In this document: positions 17,344 to 27,177 of the stretch, in pieces
How positions within the stretch are numbered: the stretch's first letter is position 1
Layout: the number at the start of each line of letters is the position of its first letter
NCBI GenBank assembly: GCA_019415525.1
Contig: DXZA01000057.1
Location: 1 to 64,000, forward strand
Direction: 5' to 3'
Length of the DNA stretch: 64,000 nucleotides
Source: Tyzzerella sp.
Lineage (GTDB): Bacteria; Bacillota; Clostridia; Lachnospirales; Anaerotignaceae
The notes under the pieces: generated by a model
What the model was told of the DNA's origin: nothing
What the model saw: only the letters and a program-made list of their open reading frames with translations
Database searches by the model: none
Position numbers and translations under genes: made by a program

Positions 17344-18792
17344 ATGGATAATGAAAAAGATTTAAAAATAGAAAATGAAGAAGAAACAACAAAAGAAGAG
17401 ATAATAAAAGAAGAAAATACTAATGAAACAGATGATAAGGTTGAAGAAAATGTTTCAGAAAACGTTGAAGAAGAAAAATTACAATCAGAAACAAATCCAA
17501 TTAATGAAGAAACATTAAATGAAAAAAAAGAAACATTTTATCATGAAACTGTTAAAAATGAAGGTAAAAAACGTAAATCAAAAAGTAATTCTTTTAATAG
17601 ACTTATAGCAGCCTGCCTTGTAGTAAGTATTGCTGGTGGAGGAAGTATAGGTGCTGGTTATTCAATTATGCAAAATATATTGCAAAATAAATCAGGTATA
17701 ACTTCAAATGAAACTATTAATAATTCAAACAGTAAGGTAACAACAGCAAAAACTGTTTCTGTATCATCAGATGATGCAGTATCTGTAATAAAGTCTGTAA
17801 AACCTTCTGTTGTAAGTATAAATACAATTACACAGAAATCAACAACATATTATGGAAGTTTTTCAATACCATATGAAGCAGAAGGAGCAGGTTCTGGTGT
17901 AATATTCTATGAAGATGATACAAAAGTTGCAATAGCAACAAATTATCATGTTATAGAAGGAGCAACAAATATTTCTGTATCAATAGAAGGAGCAGAAAGT
18001 GATGTTTTAGCTAATGTTGCTGGATATGATAGTAATTCAGACCTTGCAGTAATTACTGTAAATAAAGAAGACCTTAGTAAAGTTGGTATTGATAGTGTAA
18101 CTGTTGCTACATTTGGTGATTCTGACCAACTTCAGGCAGGACAAAGCGTTATTGCTATAGGTAATGCACTTGGAGAAGGTATTTCAACATCAGGTGGTAT
18201 GATTAGTGCAACAGAAAAAACAATAGCTGTTGATGATGTAAGTCTTGATGTTATACAAACTGATGCTGCAATAAATCCTGGAAATAGTGGAGGAGCACTT
18301 GTAGACCTTAATGGAAATGTTATAGGAATAAATACTGCAAAATCATTTGAGGAGGCTGTTGAAGGAATGGGATATGCAATACCAAGTAATACTGTTATAC
18401 CAATAATAAATCAACTTCTTACAGAAGGTTCTGTTCCAAGACCTTTCCTTGGAATAACAGGTACTGATGTAACAAATAGCCTTTCAGACCTTTATGGTCT
18501 TCCAGTTGGTGTTCTTGTAACAGAAGTAGTTGCTGGTGGTAGTGCTGATAGTGCAGGAATACAATCTGGTGATATAATAACAGATTTTGCGGGACAAAAG
18601 ATAATGTCAATGGATACACTTGTTGAAGTTCTTGCAGAACAAGAAGTAGGTAGTCAGGTTGAGGTTAGAGTTATAAGAAATGGTGATAAAGCTGTAACTT
18701 TAACATTGACAATATTTGATGGAAATAGTGATAATTCTTCTAATACTAAACCTACAAATAGTAACTCATTATTAATACCAAATAATAGATAA
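17344..18792 (+). CDS. htrA: HtrA/DegP-type membrane-anchored serine protease
   Basis: A 482-residue trypsin-fold protease with an acidic cytoplasmic N-terminus (about 1-90, rich in Glu and Asn), one membrane anchor (about 93-118), a protease domain with triad H202, D233 and S315 (in GNSGGAL), and a PDZ domain (about 370-460). It should degrade or refold damaged proteins outside the membrane. It has its own AGGAGG site, 137 bases after a histidine kinase gene, and ends at a strong terminator. The long acidic leader before the anchor is unusual in amount but seen in Clostridia. Confidence 0.94.
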   Translation: MDNEKDLKIENEEETTKEEIIKEENTNETDDKVEENVSENVEEEKLQSETNPINEETLNEKKETFYHETVKNEGKKRKSKSNSFNRLIAACLVVSIAGGGSIGAGYSIMQNILQNKSGITSNETINNSNSKVTTAKTVSVSSDDAVSVIKSVKPSVVSINTITQKSTTYYGSFSIPYEAEGAGSGVIFYEDDTKVAIATNYHVIEGATNISVSIEGAESDVLANVAGYDSNSDLAVITVNKEDLSKVGIDSVTVATFGDSDQLQAGQSVIAIGNALGEGISTSGGMISATEKTIAVDDVSLDVIQTDAAINPGNSGGALVDLNGNVIGINTAKSFEEAVEGMGYAIPSNTVIPIINQLLTEGSVPRPFLGITGTDVTNSLSDLYGLPVGVLVTEVVAGGSADSAGIQSGDIITDFAGQKIMSMDTLVEVLAEQEVGSQVEVRVIRNGDKAVTLTLTIFDGNSDNSSNTKPTNSNSLLIPNNR

Positions 18793-18794
18793 TT

Positions 18795-18843
18795 AAAACA
18801 GATGAAAGTATTATTAATAAAGGATACTTTCATCTGTTTTTTT
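18795..18843 (+). terminator. Intrinsic terminator after htrA
   Basis: The stem AAAACAGATGAAAGTAT / ATACTTTCATCTGTTTT, with a loop of about 12 bases, ends in a T run. Confidence 0.93.
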
Positions 18844-18860
18844 ATATTGTTAAAATTACT

Positions 18861-18890
18861 AAAAGTTACAACAATATATTGTTAACTTTT
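18861..18890. promoter_or_regulatory. Near-palindromic site upstream of GH84 leader
   Basis: AAAAGTTA-CAACAATATATTG-TTAACTTTT is almost a perfect inverted repeat, with one extra base in the left arm. It lies after the htrA terminator and before the structured leader, where a regulator could bind. Function is a guess. Confidence 0.35.
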
Positions 18891-18950
18891 AACTATTATA
18901 AACATTAATAATATATGTTAGTATTTATACAAGTTAATATTTAGTTGTCG

Positions 18951-19036
18951 GAATGTTACTGGTAAAGCAGGCGTAACCGTGGTTTATAGCAATTCTCTAT
19001 AGGTGGAGAAGTGTAAATAAATCATGGTTTTTTTTT
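18951..19036 (+). ncRNA. Structured leader with terminator; candidate riboswitch or attenuator
   Basis: About 110 bases before the GH84 start lies a compact foldable RNA. GTTAC (18955-18959) pairs with GTAAC (18973-18977). CCGTGGTTTAT (18977-18987) then pairs over 11 bp, including two G-U pairs, with ATAAATCATGG (19017-19027), directly followed by nine Ts (19028-19036). Inside that arm TTCTC pairs with GAGAA (18993-18997 / 19006-19010). The first and second stems share C18977, so they compete slightly. This is the layout of a transcription-terminating leader. I could not match it to c-di-GMP, T-box, cobalamin, glmS or other known classes by eye. Confidence 0.5.
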
Positions 19037-19141
19037 GTCACTTTTATAAAGTATTATGTCTGACAAAATTTGTATTTTATTGTATAAACTATGTAATTTA
19101 AAATAATGGTTAGTTATATAGTAAAAGGAGGAAGGGTTTTT

Positions 19142-22100
19142 ATGAAATTTAAAAGAATGTTGGCTTCAACATTAGCATTATCAATGGTATTTTCAGCAGT
19201 GCCAGCAAGTGCTTTTGCTAAAGATGTAAAAGAAGCTGACTCAGCTGCAACTGATGAATATGAATTATATCCTAATGTGCATTCAATAGAATATGGAGAT
19301 ACTTATGTTACTTTACCAAGTACTGTACGTGCTATATTTGAAGATGGCATTGACCAGTATACTATAGCAAGAGCTGAATATGCTCTTAATACAGGTGGAA
19401 TGGTTATGGATAAGGTATCTGCAAGTGATATTACTAAAATTTCTGATGTGGTAGATGCTCCAGCAACACTTGAAGAGCCACCAATAGTAGATATGCCAAC
19501 AACACTTGAAGAGTCACCAATAGTAGATGTGCCAATAACATTAGAAATACCTGTTGTTGATGAAGTATCTGTTGAAGGAAATTCAGAAAGTGTAACAGAA
19601 GCTTCTTTGGAAAAAGAAGATACAGCAACAACATTAGAAATACCTGCTATTGATGAGTCTGAAGTAGTAACAGAAGATAAAGAGGAAGTAACAACAGAAG
19701 ATAAAGAAGAAGTTGTAACAGAGGATAAAGAGGAAGTAACAACAGAAGATAAAGAAGAAGTTGTAACAGAGGATAAAGAAGAAGTTACAACAGAAAATAC
19801 ACAGGACAAAAATGAGACTGTATCAGAAGATGTAGTAGATGGAATAGAAGAAAAACCAACTATAGATAGACCAGCAACACTTGAAGAACCTATAATTGAC
19901 AATGAAATTATGATGGCAGAGGATAATGGTGTTGATTTACTTGTTGGTATTTATGGAAATGAAGATTCAACAGTAGATGATTGGTTTAATGAAAATGTGC
20001 CAGATGCAGATTATACAGTTCTTAAAAAGACTGATTCATATCTCCTTGTTGCTAAAGGAAATCAAATAGCAATTCTTGGTAAAGATACAGATGCAGCTTT
20101 TTATGGTCTTACAACACTTAAACAGATTATGACACAGATTAATCAGAGTGAAAGAAAAGTAAGAAGTCTTTCAATAGAAGATTGGTCAGATATTGCATCA
20201 CGTGGATTTATTGAAGGATACTATGGTGAACCTTGGAGTGTTGAAGATAGAGCAGAACTCATGCGTTTTGGTGGAGAGTTTAAACTTAATTCATATTTCT
20301 ATGCACCAAAAGATGACCCTAAACATAATGCAAAATGGCGTGAATTATATACACCAGAAGAGCTTGATAAACTTATAAAACCTCTTGCAGAAGCAGGAAA
20401 TGCTTCAAAATGCCAGTATGTATTTGCACTTCACCCATTTATGAGTAATCCTATAACAAGCTCAAATTATGATGCAAGTGTTAAAATATTAAAACAGAAA
20501 TTTGAACAGGTTATGAGCGTTGGAGTTCGTCAAATAGCAGTTCTTGCAGATGATGCTAAAAACCAAGGCGGAGATTTATATGTTAAACTTATGAAAGAGC
20601 TTGTTGAATGGGTATCTTCAGAAGAAATGCAAGAAAAATACCCTGGTCTTAAAACAACAATTCCTTTCTGTCCTGTTGAATATAGCGGTTGGGGTAATGA
20701 ATGGATGAAACAACTTCCAGAAGAAGTGCCAATTGTTATGACAGGTGGTAAAATATGGGGTGAAGTTTCAAATAGCTTTACAGAAGGATTCTATAACAAT
20801 GTTAATCGTGGACCATATATGTGGATTAACTGGCCATGTACAGATAATTCAAAACGTCATCTTATAATGGGTGGATTTAAAGATTTCCTTCATCCAGGTG
20901 TTGCTCCAGAAAAAATTCAGGGTATTGTACTTAATCCAATGCAACAGTCAGAGCCTTCAAAAGTAGCTATATTTGGTAATGGTTGTTACTCTTGGAATAT
21001 ATGGGAAGATGGAGAAACAGCTGATAAAACTTGGGAAGATTCATTTAAATATGTAGACCATGAAACATATAAGAGAACACCTGAATCAGAGGCTCTTAAA
21101 GAAATATCAAAACATATGATAAATCAAAATATGGATAGCCGTGTTAGAGTTCTTGAAGAATCAGTAGAGCTTAAACCAAAACTTAATGATTTTAAAGCGA
21201 AACTTTCAAGTAAAACTCTTACAAAAGAAGATATAGATTCTATGCGTAAAGAATTTACAAAACTTCAGGAGGCGGCTGCTCTTTATAAAGAAAGTGGAAA
21301 TGAAAGACTTGCAGGTCAGATGATTTATTGGCTTGATACTTGGCAGAATGTTACATCAGCAGCAGAATATTTCCTTGATGCACTTGAAGCATATTATATA
21401 GATAATGAACAGGGTTCTGTTCCAGAATTATATGTTAAAGGTCAGTCAGAAATGGAATCAGCTGAAACACATGGATTTAAATATCTTAACTCAACTCAAT
21501 ATGCAGAAGTTGGTGTACAGCATATTATGCCATTTTTAAGAACAGTACGTACTGAAGTTGCAACACTTGCTGAAATGACAGTTGACCCAACAAAAGTTAT
21601 TGCAACACCAGTTACAAATATTGAAGCTAATCCAACAGGTTCAATAAATAATATTATAGACGGAAATGATAAGACAGAAGCTTATTTCAAAAAAGAAATA
21701 AAAAATGGTGATTATGTAGGTATTGTATATAATAGACCAATAGCCATAGATAGTGTTCTTTTTGCAACAGGTCGTTCAGAAAATATGGCAGATACATTTA
21801 GCACATGTAAACTTGAATATACAGAAGATGGTGTTGAATGGAAAGATGTTCCTAACGGAGCTTTCTCTGGTAGTAAAACAGAAATGAAAGCAGAAAACCT
21901 TGGTCTTAAGGCTATGGGTATAAGAATGACAGCAACAGCTGATAATGCAAAATGGCTTGGTATTCGTGAAATTTATATAAATAATTTACCAGTTGAAGTG
22001 CCAGAGGATACATCAAAACCTCTTACAGGAACAGTATATAAAACAGGTTCTTACTCAGTATATCAGGGTCCAGAAAGTAAACTTACAGATGGAAATGAAT

Positions 22101-25100
22101 CTACTTTTGTATGGTATGATCCAAGAAATGGAGAAAATAATGATGTATGTCTTGTAGGAGATTATTTAGGTCTTGACCTTGGAACTACAAAACAGATTGG
22201 AAAAGTAAGAATTGTTGTTGGTTCAGATAATAATAATAAATGGAAAAAATATCATCTTGAATATTCTACAGATGGTTCAGAATGGCATAAAGTTGGAGAA
22301 ACTATAACTGGAAAAGAATCAGGAAAAGATGAATTAGACTTTAATTTAGAAGGTGTAGAAGCAAGATATGTTCGCCTTGTTAATGATGAAAGACGTGCAC
22401 AATGGGCTAAGTTCTCAGAATTTGCAGTTTATGAATATGTAGAAGACCCAACAGAAGTTATATATTCAGAAGCTTGGAGAATAGATCAAGGTTCACTTGA
22501 TAACTTGTTAGATGGTAAAGATGATACATTTGTATGGTTTGACCCAGATGGTAAACCAAATAGACCAGTAAATCCTGATGATAGTCTTGTAGGAGATTAT
22601 ATTGGTCTTAACCTTGGAGAAGTTAAACAGATTGGACAAGTTCGTTTTGTTATAGGAAATGGAAACCATTCTGATAAATGGAAAAAATATCATCTTGAAT
22701 ACTCAGTAGATGGACAGGACTGGACAGAAGTAAGAAGCTTTGAAGGAAATGCATCAACTCCAGATATTGTAGAAGTTAACCTTGGTGGTATAGAAGCACA
22801 GTATGTACGTATGGTTAATGATGAAATTGTTGAGGCTTGGGTAAGATTTTCTGAAATAAAAGTAAATGAATTTAATCCTGAAACAGATTCAGCAAAACAT
22901 GTTATAGCAAGTACTAAGGAAATAGCAAAAGGAAGCTATGGTACACTTACAGAAGAAAGTGCTACATTATCAAAAGCAGCAGATATAACTCTTAATAAAG
23001 GAGAATATATTGGTGTAGAACTTGAACGTATCAGTCAAGTAGGTTCAATAGAAGTTAAAGGTATAGATGGAAAAGGCCTTACAATTAAAGCTGGTGCAAA
23101 CCTTCAGGAAATGAAAGATTATACAGAAGGTGCTGTAAATGCTCGTTATGTATATATTCAGAATACTACAAATTCACCTATAACATTTAATCTTGAAGAA
23201 CTTAAAGTTACAGTATCAGAGCCAAAAGGCATTGTATTTGATAGTATAAGCAATTTACCACTTGCTCCAAGCTACAATGATGGAGATGCTATTAAAACAA
23301 ACACAACAGGTAATTGGTTCGATGGAAATGTAAATACAGCAGCAGGATATAGTCGTTATCAGGTAAAAGACGGATATATAATGTATGATTTAGGTCAGAC
23401 ACGTGAAATAAGAAAAATAGAAGCTCTTATTCAGGATACAAATCAGAATTATATTCGTGATGGTATAATTGAAGTTGCTGCTGATAAAGATGGTGAATGG
23501 ACAACAGTTGTTACAATTAGTGATAATAAAGAAGCAACAGAATGGGATGATAGCACAGCAGGTTCAATTGGTTGGGGACAGGCAAGCAGTAACTATCCAA
23601 ACTTTAGAAGCTTTGCTGGCGAGCTTGAAACACCTGTAGAGGCACGTTATCTTCGTGTAAAACTTACATCAAATTATAATCACAGATTTATTTCTCTTAA
23701 TGAAATATTTATTAATGATGGTGAATATATACCTGTAAATGGAAATCCAACTTTTGTTGCAAATCCAGGAGAAGTTTCAGCAGATTATGTTCCAGAAAAT
23801 CTTATTGATGGAAGTATAACAACAGGCTTTAAACCAAATATGAAAGGTCTTGAATCAGGAAGTCTTATTTATAATCTTTCCGATGTAACACATATTGACC
23901 AGATTAATATACTTCAGAGTAGTTCTGAAATAAGTAATGCAAAAGTATATGTTCGTGGTGAACGTTCAAATCCAGCTAATATAGCTGAACTTTCAGAAGA
24001 AAGTGACAACTGGGTACAGGTTGGAACTCTTACAGAACCTCTTACATCTATATTTACATATATGTTTGATGAAATATATGCAATAAAACTTGAATGGGGT
24101 AATGTTTCACCTATATTCTATGAACTTACAACAGTAGAAAATGGTGCTCTTGAAATTGATACAAGACAGCTTAGTAAGCTTTATGCATCTTGTGGTGAGA
24201 TAGAAGATGAAAGCATTTATGAAGAAGAACTTTTAAATGCATATAAAGAAGCTAGAGAATATGCAAAAGGAATTCTTGATGGTACAATAGAGCCAAAAAC
24301 ACAGTCAGAAGTTATAGAAGCTTATGACAGACTTAATTCAACATACAAAAAACTTATAAATAGTATTAATGAACTTAGTATAGCTAAAAAAGAATTACAA
24401 AAAGTAATTGATAGCTATGATGAAACACTCTATACAAAATCATCTTGGAAAGCATTTGTTGAAAGTGAAGCTTATACAAAAGCACTTGAAGCTCTTAAAG
24501 GTAATAATATAGAAGCTGTTAAACAGTCTGCTATTGATGTAGTTGAAGAAGCAAAAGTTACTCTTAAACTTAGCGGAGATACAAAAGCACTTGAAACTAT
24601 GATTAAAGAAGCTGAAAAATTAAATAAAGATGATTATACATCAAATACATATGCTAAACTTGAAGAAGCATTAAAATCAGCAAAAGATGCTATTGAAAAA
24701 GGTGACTTATCAGAAGAAGATGTTGTAAAATTACTTGAAGACCTTTCAAATGCAATTCAAGGACTTGAAAAAGCTCCTGCAAAAGAAAATGGTTCATCAT
24801 CAAGTGATGGTTCATATACAGTAAAACCAACAAAACCTTCTGATGAAACAGAAATTAAAGACGAAGAAACACCAACTACTAATAAACCGGAAAATACAAC
24901 AGACAGCAGTAAATTATTTACAGATGTTAGTGAAAATGCTTGGTATAAAGATAGTCTTGATTTTGCAATCGAAAACAAACTTATATCAGGAATTAATGGT
25001 AAGTTTGAACCTAATTTAAATGCAACTAGAGCTATGCTTACAGCAGTATTACATAGATTTGCAGGAAATGAAATATCAGAAGGTACTGTAAAATTTGAAG

Positions 25101-25456
25101 ACATTAAAGAAGCTGATTGGTTCTATAATGATATAGCATGGGCTACAGAAAAAGGCATAGTTGCAGGTATGGGTGATAATAAATTTGCACCAAATGAAAA
25201 TATAACAAGAGAACAGCTTGCAGTTATGATTTATCAGTTCGCAAAATATAAAGAACTTAATACAGAAATTACAAAAGATTCTGTTTCAGGATATACTGAT
25301 GGTAGTGAAGTTTCAGCTTGGGCTAAAGATGCTATGAACTTCTGTATTGAAAACGGTATATTCTCAGGTAAATCAGATACTAAGATTGCAGCTAAAGACC
25401 TTGCAACAAGAGCAGAACTTGTTTCTGTAATTGAAAGATTTTCAAATTTAAAATAA
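19142..25456 (+). CDS. Giant SLH-anchored GH84 beta-N-acetylglucosaminidase
   Basis: A 2104-residue secreted enzyme, likely removing N-acetylglucosamine from mucin-type or other glycoproteins. In order: a signal peptide (cleavage after ASAFA, about residue 26), an acidic repeat linker (about 110-255), a GH84 N-terminal domain and barrel (about 255-690) with RGFIEGYYGEPW and the catalytic pair Asp470-Asp471 (LADDA), a helical domain, several discoidin/F5-8 C modules (about 830-960, 962-1105, 1107-1245, 1370-1535), helical FIVAR-like repeats (about 1680-1880), and three SLH repeats (about 1926-2104). I start at ATG 19142 after AGGAGGAAGG rather than 36 bases earlier, because this gives a clean signal peptide. 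A structured leader precedes it. Confidence 0.93.
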   Translation: MKFKRMLASTLALSMVFSAVPASAFAKDVKEADSAATDEYELYPNVHSIEYGDTYVTLPSTVRAIFEDGIDQYTIARAEYALNTGGMVMDKVSASDITKISDVVDAPATLEEPPIVDMPTTLEESPIVDVPITLEIPVVDEVSVEGNSESVTEASLEKEDTATTLEIPAIDESEVVTEDKEEVTTEDKEEVVTEDKEEVTTEDKEEVVTEDKEEVTTENTQDKNETVSEDVVDGIEEKPTIDRPATLEEPIIDNEIMMAEDNGVDLLVGIYGNEDSTVDDWFNENVPDADYTVLKKTDSYLLVAKGNQIAILGKDTDAAFYGLTTLKQIMTQINQSERKVRSLSIEDWSDIASRGFIEGYYGEPWSVEDRAELMRFGGEFKLNSYFYAPKDDPKHNAKWRELYTPEELDKLIKPLAEAGNASKCQYVFALHPFMSNPITSSNYDASVKILKQKFEQVMSVGVRQIAVLADDAKNQGGDLYVKLMKELVEWVSSEEMQEKYPGLKTTIPFCPVEYSGWGNEWMKQLPEEVPIVMTGGKIWGEVSNSFTEGFYNNVNRGPYMWINWPCTDNSKRHLIMGGFKDFLHPGVAPEKIQGIVLNPMQQSEPSKVAIFGNGCYSWNIWEDGETADKTWEDSFKYVDHETYKRTPESEALKEISKHMINQNMDSRVRVLEESVELKPKLNDFKAKLSSKTLTKEDIDSMRKEFTKLQEAAALYKESGNERLAGQMIYWLDTWQNVTSAAEYFLDALEAYYIDNEQGSVPELYVKGQSEMESAETHGFKYLNSTQYAEVGVQHIMPFLRTVRTEVATLAEMTVDPTKVIATPVTNIEANPTGSINNIIDGNDKTEAYFKKEIKNGDYVGIVYNRPIAIDSVLFATGRSENMADTFSTCKLEYTEDGVEWKDVPNGAFSGSKTEMKAENLGLKAMGIRMTATADNAKWLGIREIYINNLPVEVPEDTSKPLTGTVYKTGSYSVYQGPESKLTDGNESTFVWYDPRNGENNDVCLVGDYLGLDLGTTKQIGKVRIVVGSDNNNKWKKYHLEYSTDGSEWHKVGETITGKESGKDELDFNLEGVEARYVRLVNDERRAQWAKFSEFAVYEYVEDPTEVIYSEAWRIDQGSLDNLLDGKDDTFVWFDPDGKPNRPVNPDDSLVGDYIGLNLGEVKQIGQVRFVIGNGNHSDKWKKYHLEYSVDGQDWTEVRSFEGNASTPDIVEVNLGGIEAQYVRMVNDEIVEAWVRFSEIKVNEFNPETDSAKHVIASTKEIAKGSYGTLTEESATLSKAADITLNKGEYIGVELERISQVGSIEVKGIDGKGLTIKAGANLQEMKDYTEGAVNARYVYIQNTTNSPITFNLEELKVTVSEPKGIVFDSISNLPLAPSYNDGDAIKTNTTGNWFDGNVNTAAGYSRYQVKDGYIMYDLGQTREIRKIEALIQDTNQNYIRDGIIEVAADKDGEWTTVVTISDNKEATEWDDSTAGSIGWGQASSNYPNFRSFAGELETPVEARYLRVKLTSNYNHRFISLNEIFINDGEYIPVNGNPTFVANPGEVSADYVPENLIDGSITTGFKPNMKGLESGSLIYNLSDVTHIDQINILQSSSEISNAKVYVRGERSNPANIAELSEESDNWVQVGTLTEPLTSIFTYMFDEIYAIKLEWGNVSPIFYELTTVENGALEIDTRQLSKLYASCGEIEDESIYEEELLNAYKEAREYAKGILDGTIEPKTQSEVIEAYDRLNSTYKKLINSINELSIAKKELQKVIDSYDETLYTKSSWKAFVESEAYTKALEALKGNNIEAVKQSAIDVVEEAKVTLKLSGDTKALETMIKEAEKLNKDDYTSNTYAKLEEALKSAKDAIEKGDLSEEDVVKLLEDLSNAIQGLEKAPAKENGSSSSDGSYTVKPTKPSDETEIKDEETPTTNKPENTTDSSKLFTDVSENAWYKDSLDFAIENKLISGINGKFEPNLNATRAMLTAVLHRFAGNEISEGTVKFEDIKEADWFYNDIAWATEKGIVAGMGDNKFAPNENITREQLAVMIYQFAKYKELNTEITKDSVSGYTDGSEVSAWAKDAMNFCIENGIFSGKSDTKIAAKDLATRAELVSVIERFSNLK
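19663..19794 (+). repeat. 24-base coding repeat (acidic octapeptide) in the GH84 linker
   Basis: Five tandem copies of an eight-codon unit encode (V/T)TEDKEEV, alternating VTEDKEEV and TTEDKEEV. The DNA copies differ at a few third positions. Flanking TLEEPPIVD-like units form a second looser repeat. The segment is a flexible acidic linker and a site where copy number could vary by slippage. Confidence 0.85.
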
Positions 25457-25489
25457 CATATTTTTAATATAATTAAAAACCTAACCTAA

Positions 25490-25530
25490 AAAAGAACCGC
25501 AGGATTTATAAATAATCCTGTGGTTCTTTA
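25490..25530 (+). terminator. Intrinsic terminator after the GH84 gene
   Basis: The stem AAAGAACCGCAGGATTT / AATCCTGTGGTTCTTT, with a short loop and a T-rich tail, lies 35 bases after the stop codon. Confidence 0.9.
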
Positions 25531-25597
25531 TTTATATATATTATTGACACAAACATAATTAAATTTTAAAATTATATGGAATGGGGGAGTGATAATA

Positions 25598-26107
25598 TTG
25601 AAAACAGTAGTTTTATATGGCACAAAATATGGAACAACAAAAAAATGTGTAGATTCTTTATGTGAAAAGCTTAATGACGAATTTGAACTTATAGAGGTTT
25701 CAGAAGCTGATAAAAAAACTATAAAGAATGCAGATAAAGTTATTATTGTAACACCTATATATGTTGGTGATTTTTATAAAGGTATAAAAAAATATTGTAA
25801 AAAAAATCTTGATGAACTTCTTAAAAAAGATGTTTATATAATGATGTGCTGTTCAACAAAAGATGAATGGCTTCTTGGAGGATATGTCATAAAAAATACA
25901 AGTCCTTTATTTATGAAACATGTAAAAGTGTTTATGAGTGTTGGTGGAGCTTTAAATTATGATACACTTACATTTACAGAAAAGAAACTTATTGATTTTG
26001 TTTTGAAAAAAGGAAAAAACAATAATCGTCAAGAACTCAAATATATGAATAATGTTGAGGAGTCAAGAATACAAGACTTTGCAGATATTGTAAACGGTAA
26101 AAAATAA
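25598..26107 (+). CDS. Flavodoxin domain protein
   Basis: A 169-residue protein with the flavodoxin phosphate loop YGTKYGTTKKC near the N-terminus and VIIVTPIYVGDFYKGIKKY, typical of flavodoxin/protoporphyrinogen-oxidase-like (HemG-type) proteins. The start is TTG 25598, nine bases after GGGGGAG; the GTG at 25589 overlaps that site. It stands alone between two terminators. An electron-transfer role in the cytoplasm is likely; the partner is unknown. Confidence 0.82.
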   Translation: MKTVVLYGTKYGTTKKCVDSLCEKLNDEFELIEVSEADKKTIKNADKVIIVTPIYVGDFYKGIKKYCKKNLDELLKKDVYIMMCCSTKDEWLLGGYVIKNTSPLFMKHVKVFMSVGGALNYDTLTFTEKKLIDFVLKKGKNNNRQELKYMNNVEESRIQDFADIVNGKK

Positions 26108-26115
26108 TAATTTTT

Positions 26116-26142
26116 TTGGGGAGCAAATGCTCCCTTTTTTTT
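26116..26142 (+). terminator. Intrinsic terminator after flavodoxin gene
   Basis: The stem GGGGAGCA / TGCTCCC, with a short AA-rich loop, is followed by eight or more Ts. Confidence 0.9.
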
Positions 26143-26235
26143 ATAAAATTTATTATATTTACTGTATTTTTGCATTATAATAAAGTATAATAAAGTGTTA
26201 ATATTATGTGATATGGGTTTAAAGCGGAGGTTTTT

Positions 26236-27177
26236 ATGCGTTATATAAACGAAATAAGAGAAGGAGAAAATGTTGTTGAGCATTTTCTTTGTAAAAGTAA
26301 ACAGACACTAAAATCACGTGCTGGAAAAAGTTATCTTTCTCTTAAACTTCAAGATAAAACAGGTACTGTTGATGCTAAAGTTTGGGAATTAAATAATGAT
26401 ATAAAAGCATTTGATGAAAATGAATTTATAAAAATAGATGGTACAGCTATTGTGTATCAAAATGATATTCAGCTTAATGTAAAAAGAATAAGAAGAAGTC
26501 TTGAGGGTGAATATGATCCTATGGATTATATACCAAGTACTGAAAAAAATATAGAAGAAATGACAAAAGAACTTTTAGGTTATATAAATACTATTAAAAA
26601 TAATTTTGTTAAAAAACTTCTTGAAGAAATATTTATAAATAATAGCGTTATAAGTAAAAAGCTTAAATATCATTCAGCAGCAAAAAATATACATCATGGA
26701 TATATGGGTGGACTTGTAGAGCATACTCTTTCTGTTACACAGATTTGTGACTTTATGGCTCCAAGATATAAGTATGTTGATAGAGATATACTTATAGCTA
26801 CTGCAATGCTTCATGATATTGGAAAAATATATGAACTTTCAGATTTTCCAGAAAATGATTATACTGATGATGGTCAGCTTCTTGGACATATAATAATAGG
26901 TACAGAGCTTATAACAGAAACTGCAAAAAAAATAGATGGTTTTCCAAAAAAACTTGAAAGTCTTTTAAAACATAGTATACTTTCCCACCATGGTGAATAT
27001 GAATATGGTTCTCCTCAGTTGCCAAAAACAATAGAGGCTTTTATACTTCATTGTGCCGATAATATGGATGCAAAAGTAAAAGTTATTGAAGAAATGATTG
27101 ATACTGATAATACTGCTGGAAGTTGGGTAGGTTATCAGAAAATGCTCCAAAGAAATATAAGAAAGTCAGATTATTAA
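26236..27177 (+). CDS. yhaM: 3'-5' exoribonuclease YhaM family
   Basis: A 313-residue protein with an N-terminal OB-fold nucleic-acid-binding domain (about 10-85; KSYLSLKLQDKTGTVDAKVW) and a C-terminal HD phosphohydrolase domain (about 150-300). The HD domain has HHGYMGGLVEHT, MLHDIGK and SILSHHGEYEYGS as metal ligands. Length and layout match Bacillus YhaM, which trims RNA and DNA 3' ends. RBS is GCGGAGG. Its stop overlaps the next start (TAATG), so it is coupled to the Cas4-like pair. Confidence 0.9.
   Translation: MRYINEIREGENVVEHFLCKSKQTLKSRAGKSYLSLKLQDKTGTVDAKVWELNNDIKAFDENEFIKIDGTAIVYQNDIQLNVKRIRRSLEGEYDPMDYIPSTEKNIEEMTKELLGYINTIKNNFVKKLLEEIFINNSVISKKLKYHSAAKNIHHGYMGGLVEHTLSVTQICDFMAPRYKYVDRDILIATAMLHDIGKIYELSDFPENDYTDDGQLLGHIIIGTELITETAKKIDGFPKKLESLLKHSILSHHGEYEYGSPQLPKTIEAFILHCADNMDAKVKVIEEMIDTDNTAGSWVGYQKMLQRNIRKSDY

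Noticed and set aside
18951..19036. Assignment of the GH84 leader to c-di-GMP-I/II, cobalamin, T-box or glmS classes
   Set aside because: Hallmark bases of those classes (for example GACGCAAAGCC, GGTGGTACCGCG) are not present. The element is left as unassigned.
19303..19902. 199-codon Ser/Val/Thr-rich frame on the minus strand inside the GH84 gene
   Set aside because: It is the antisense of the acidic repeat linker. No ribosome binding site, and composition mirrors the plus-strand repeat.
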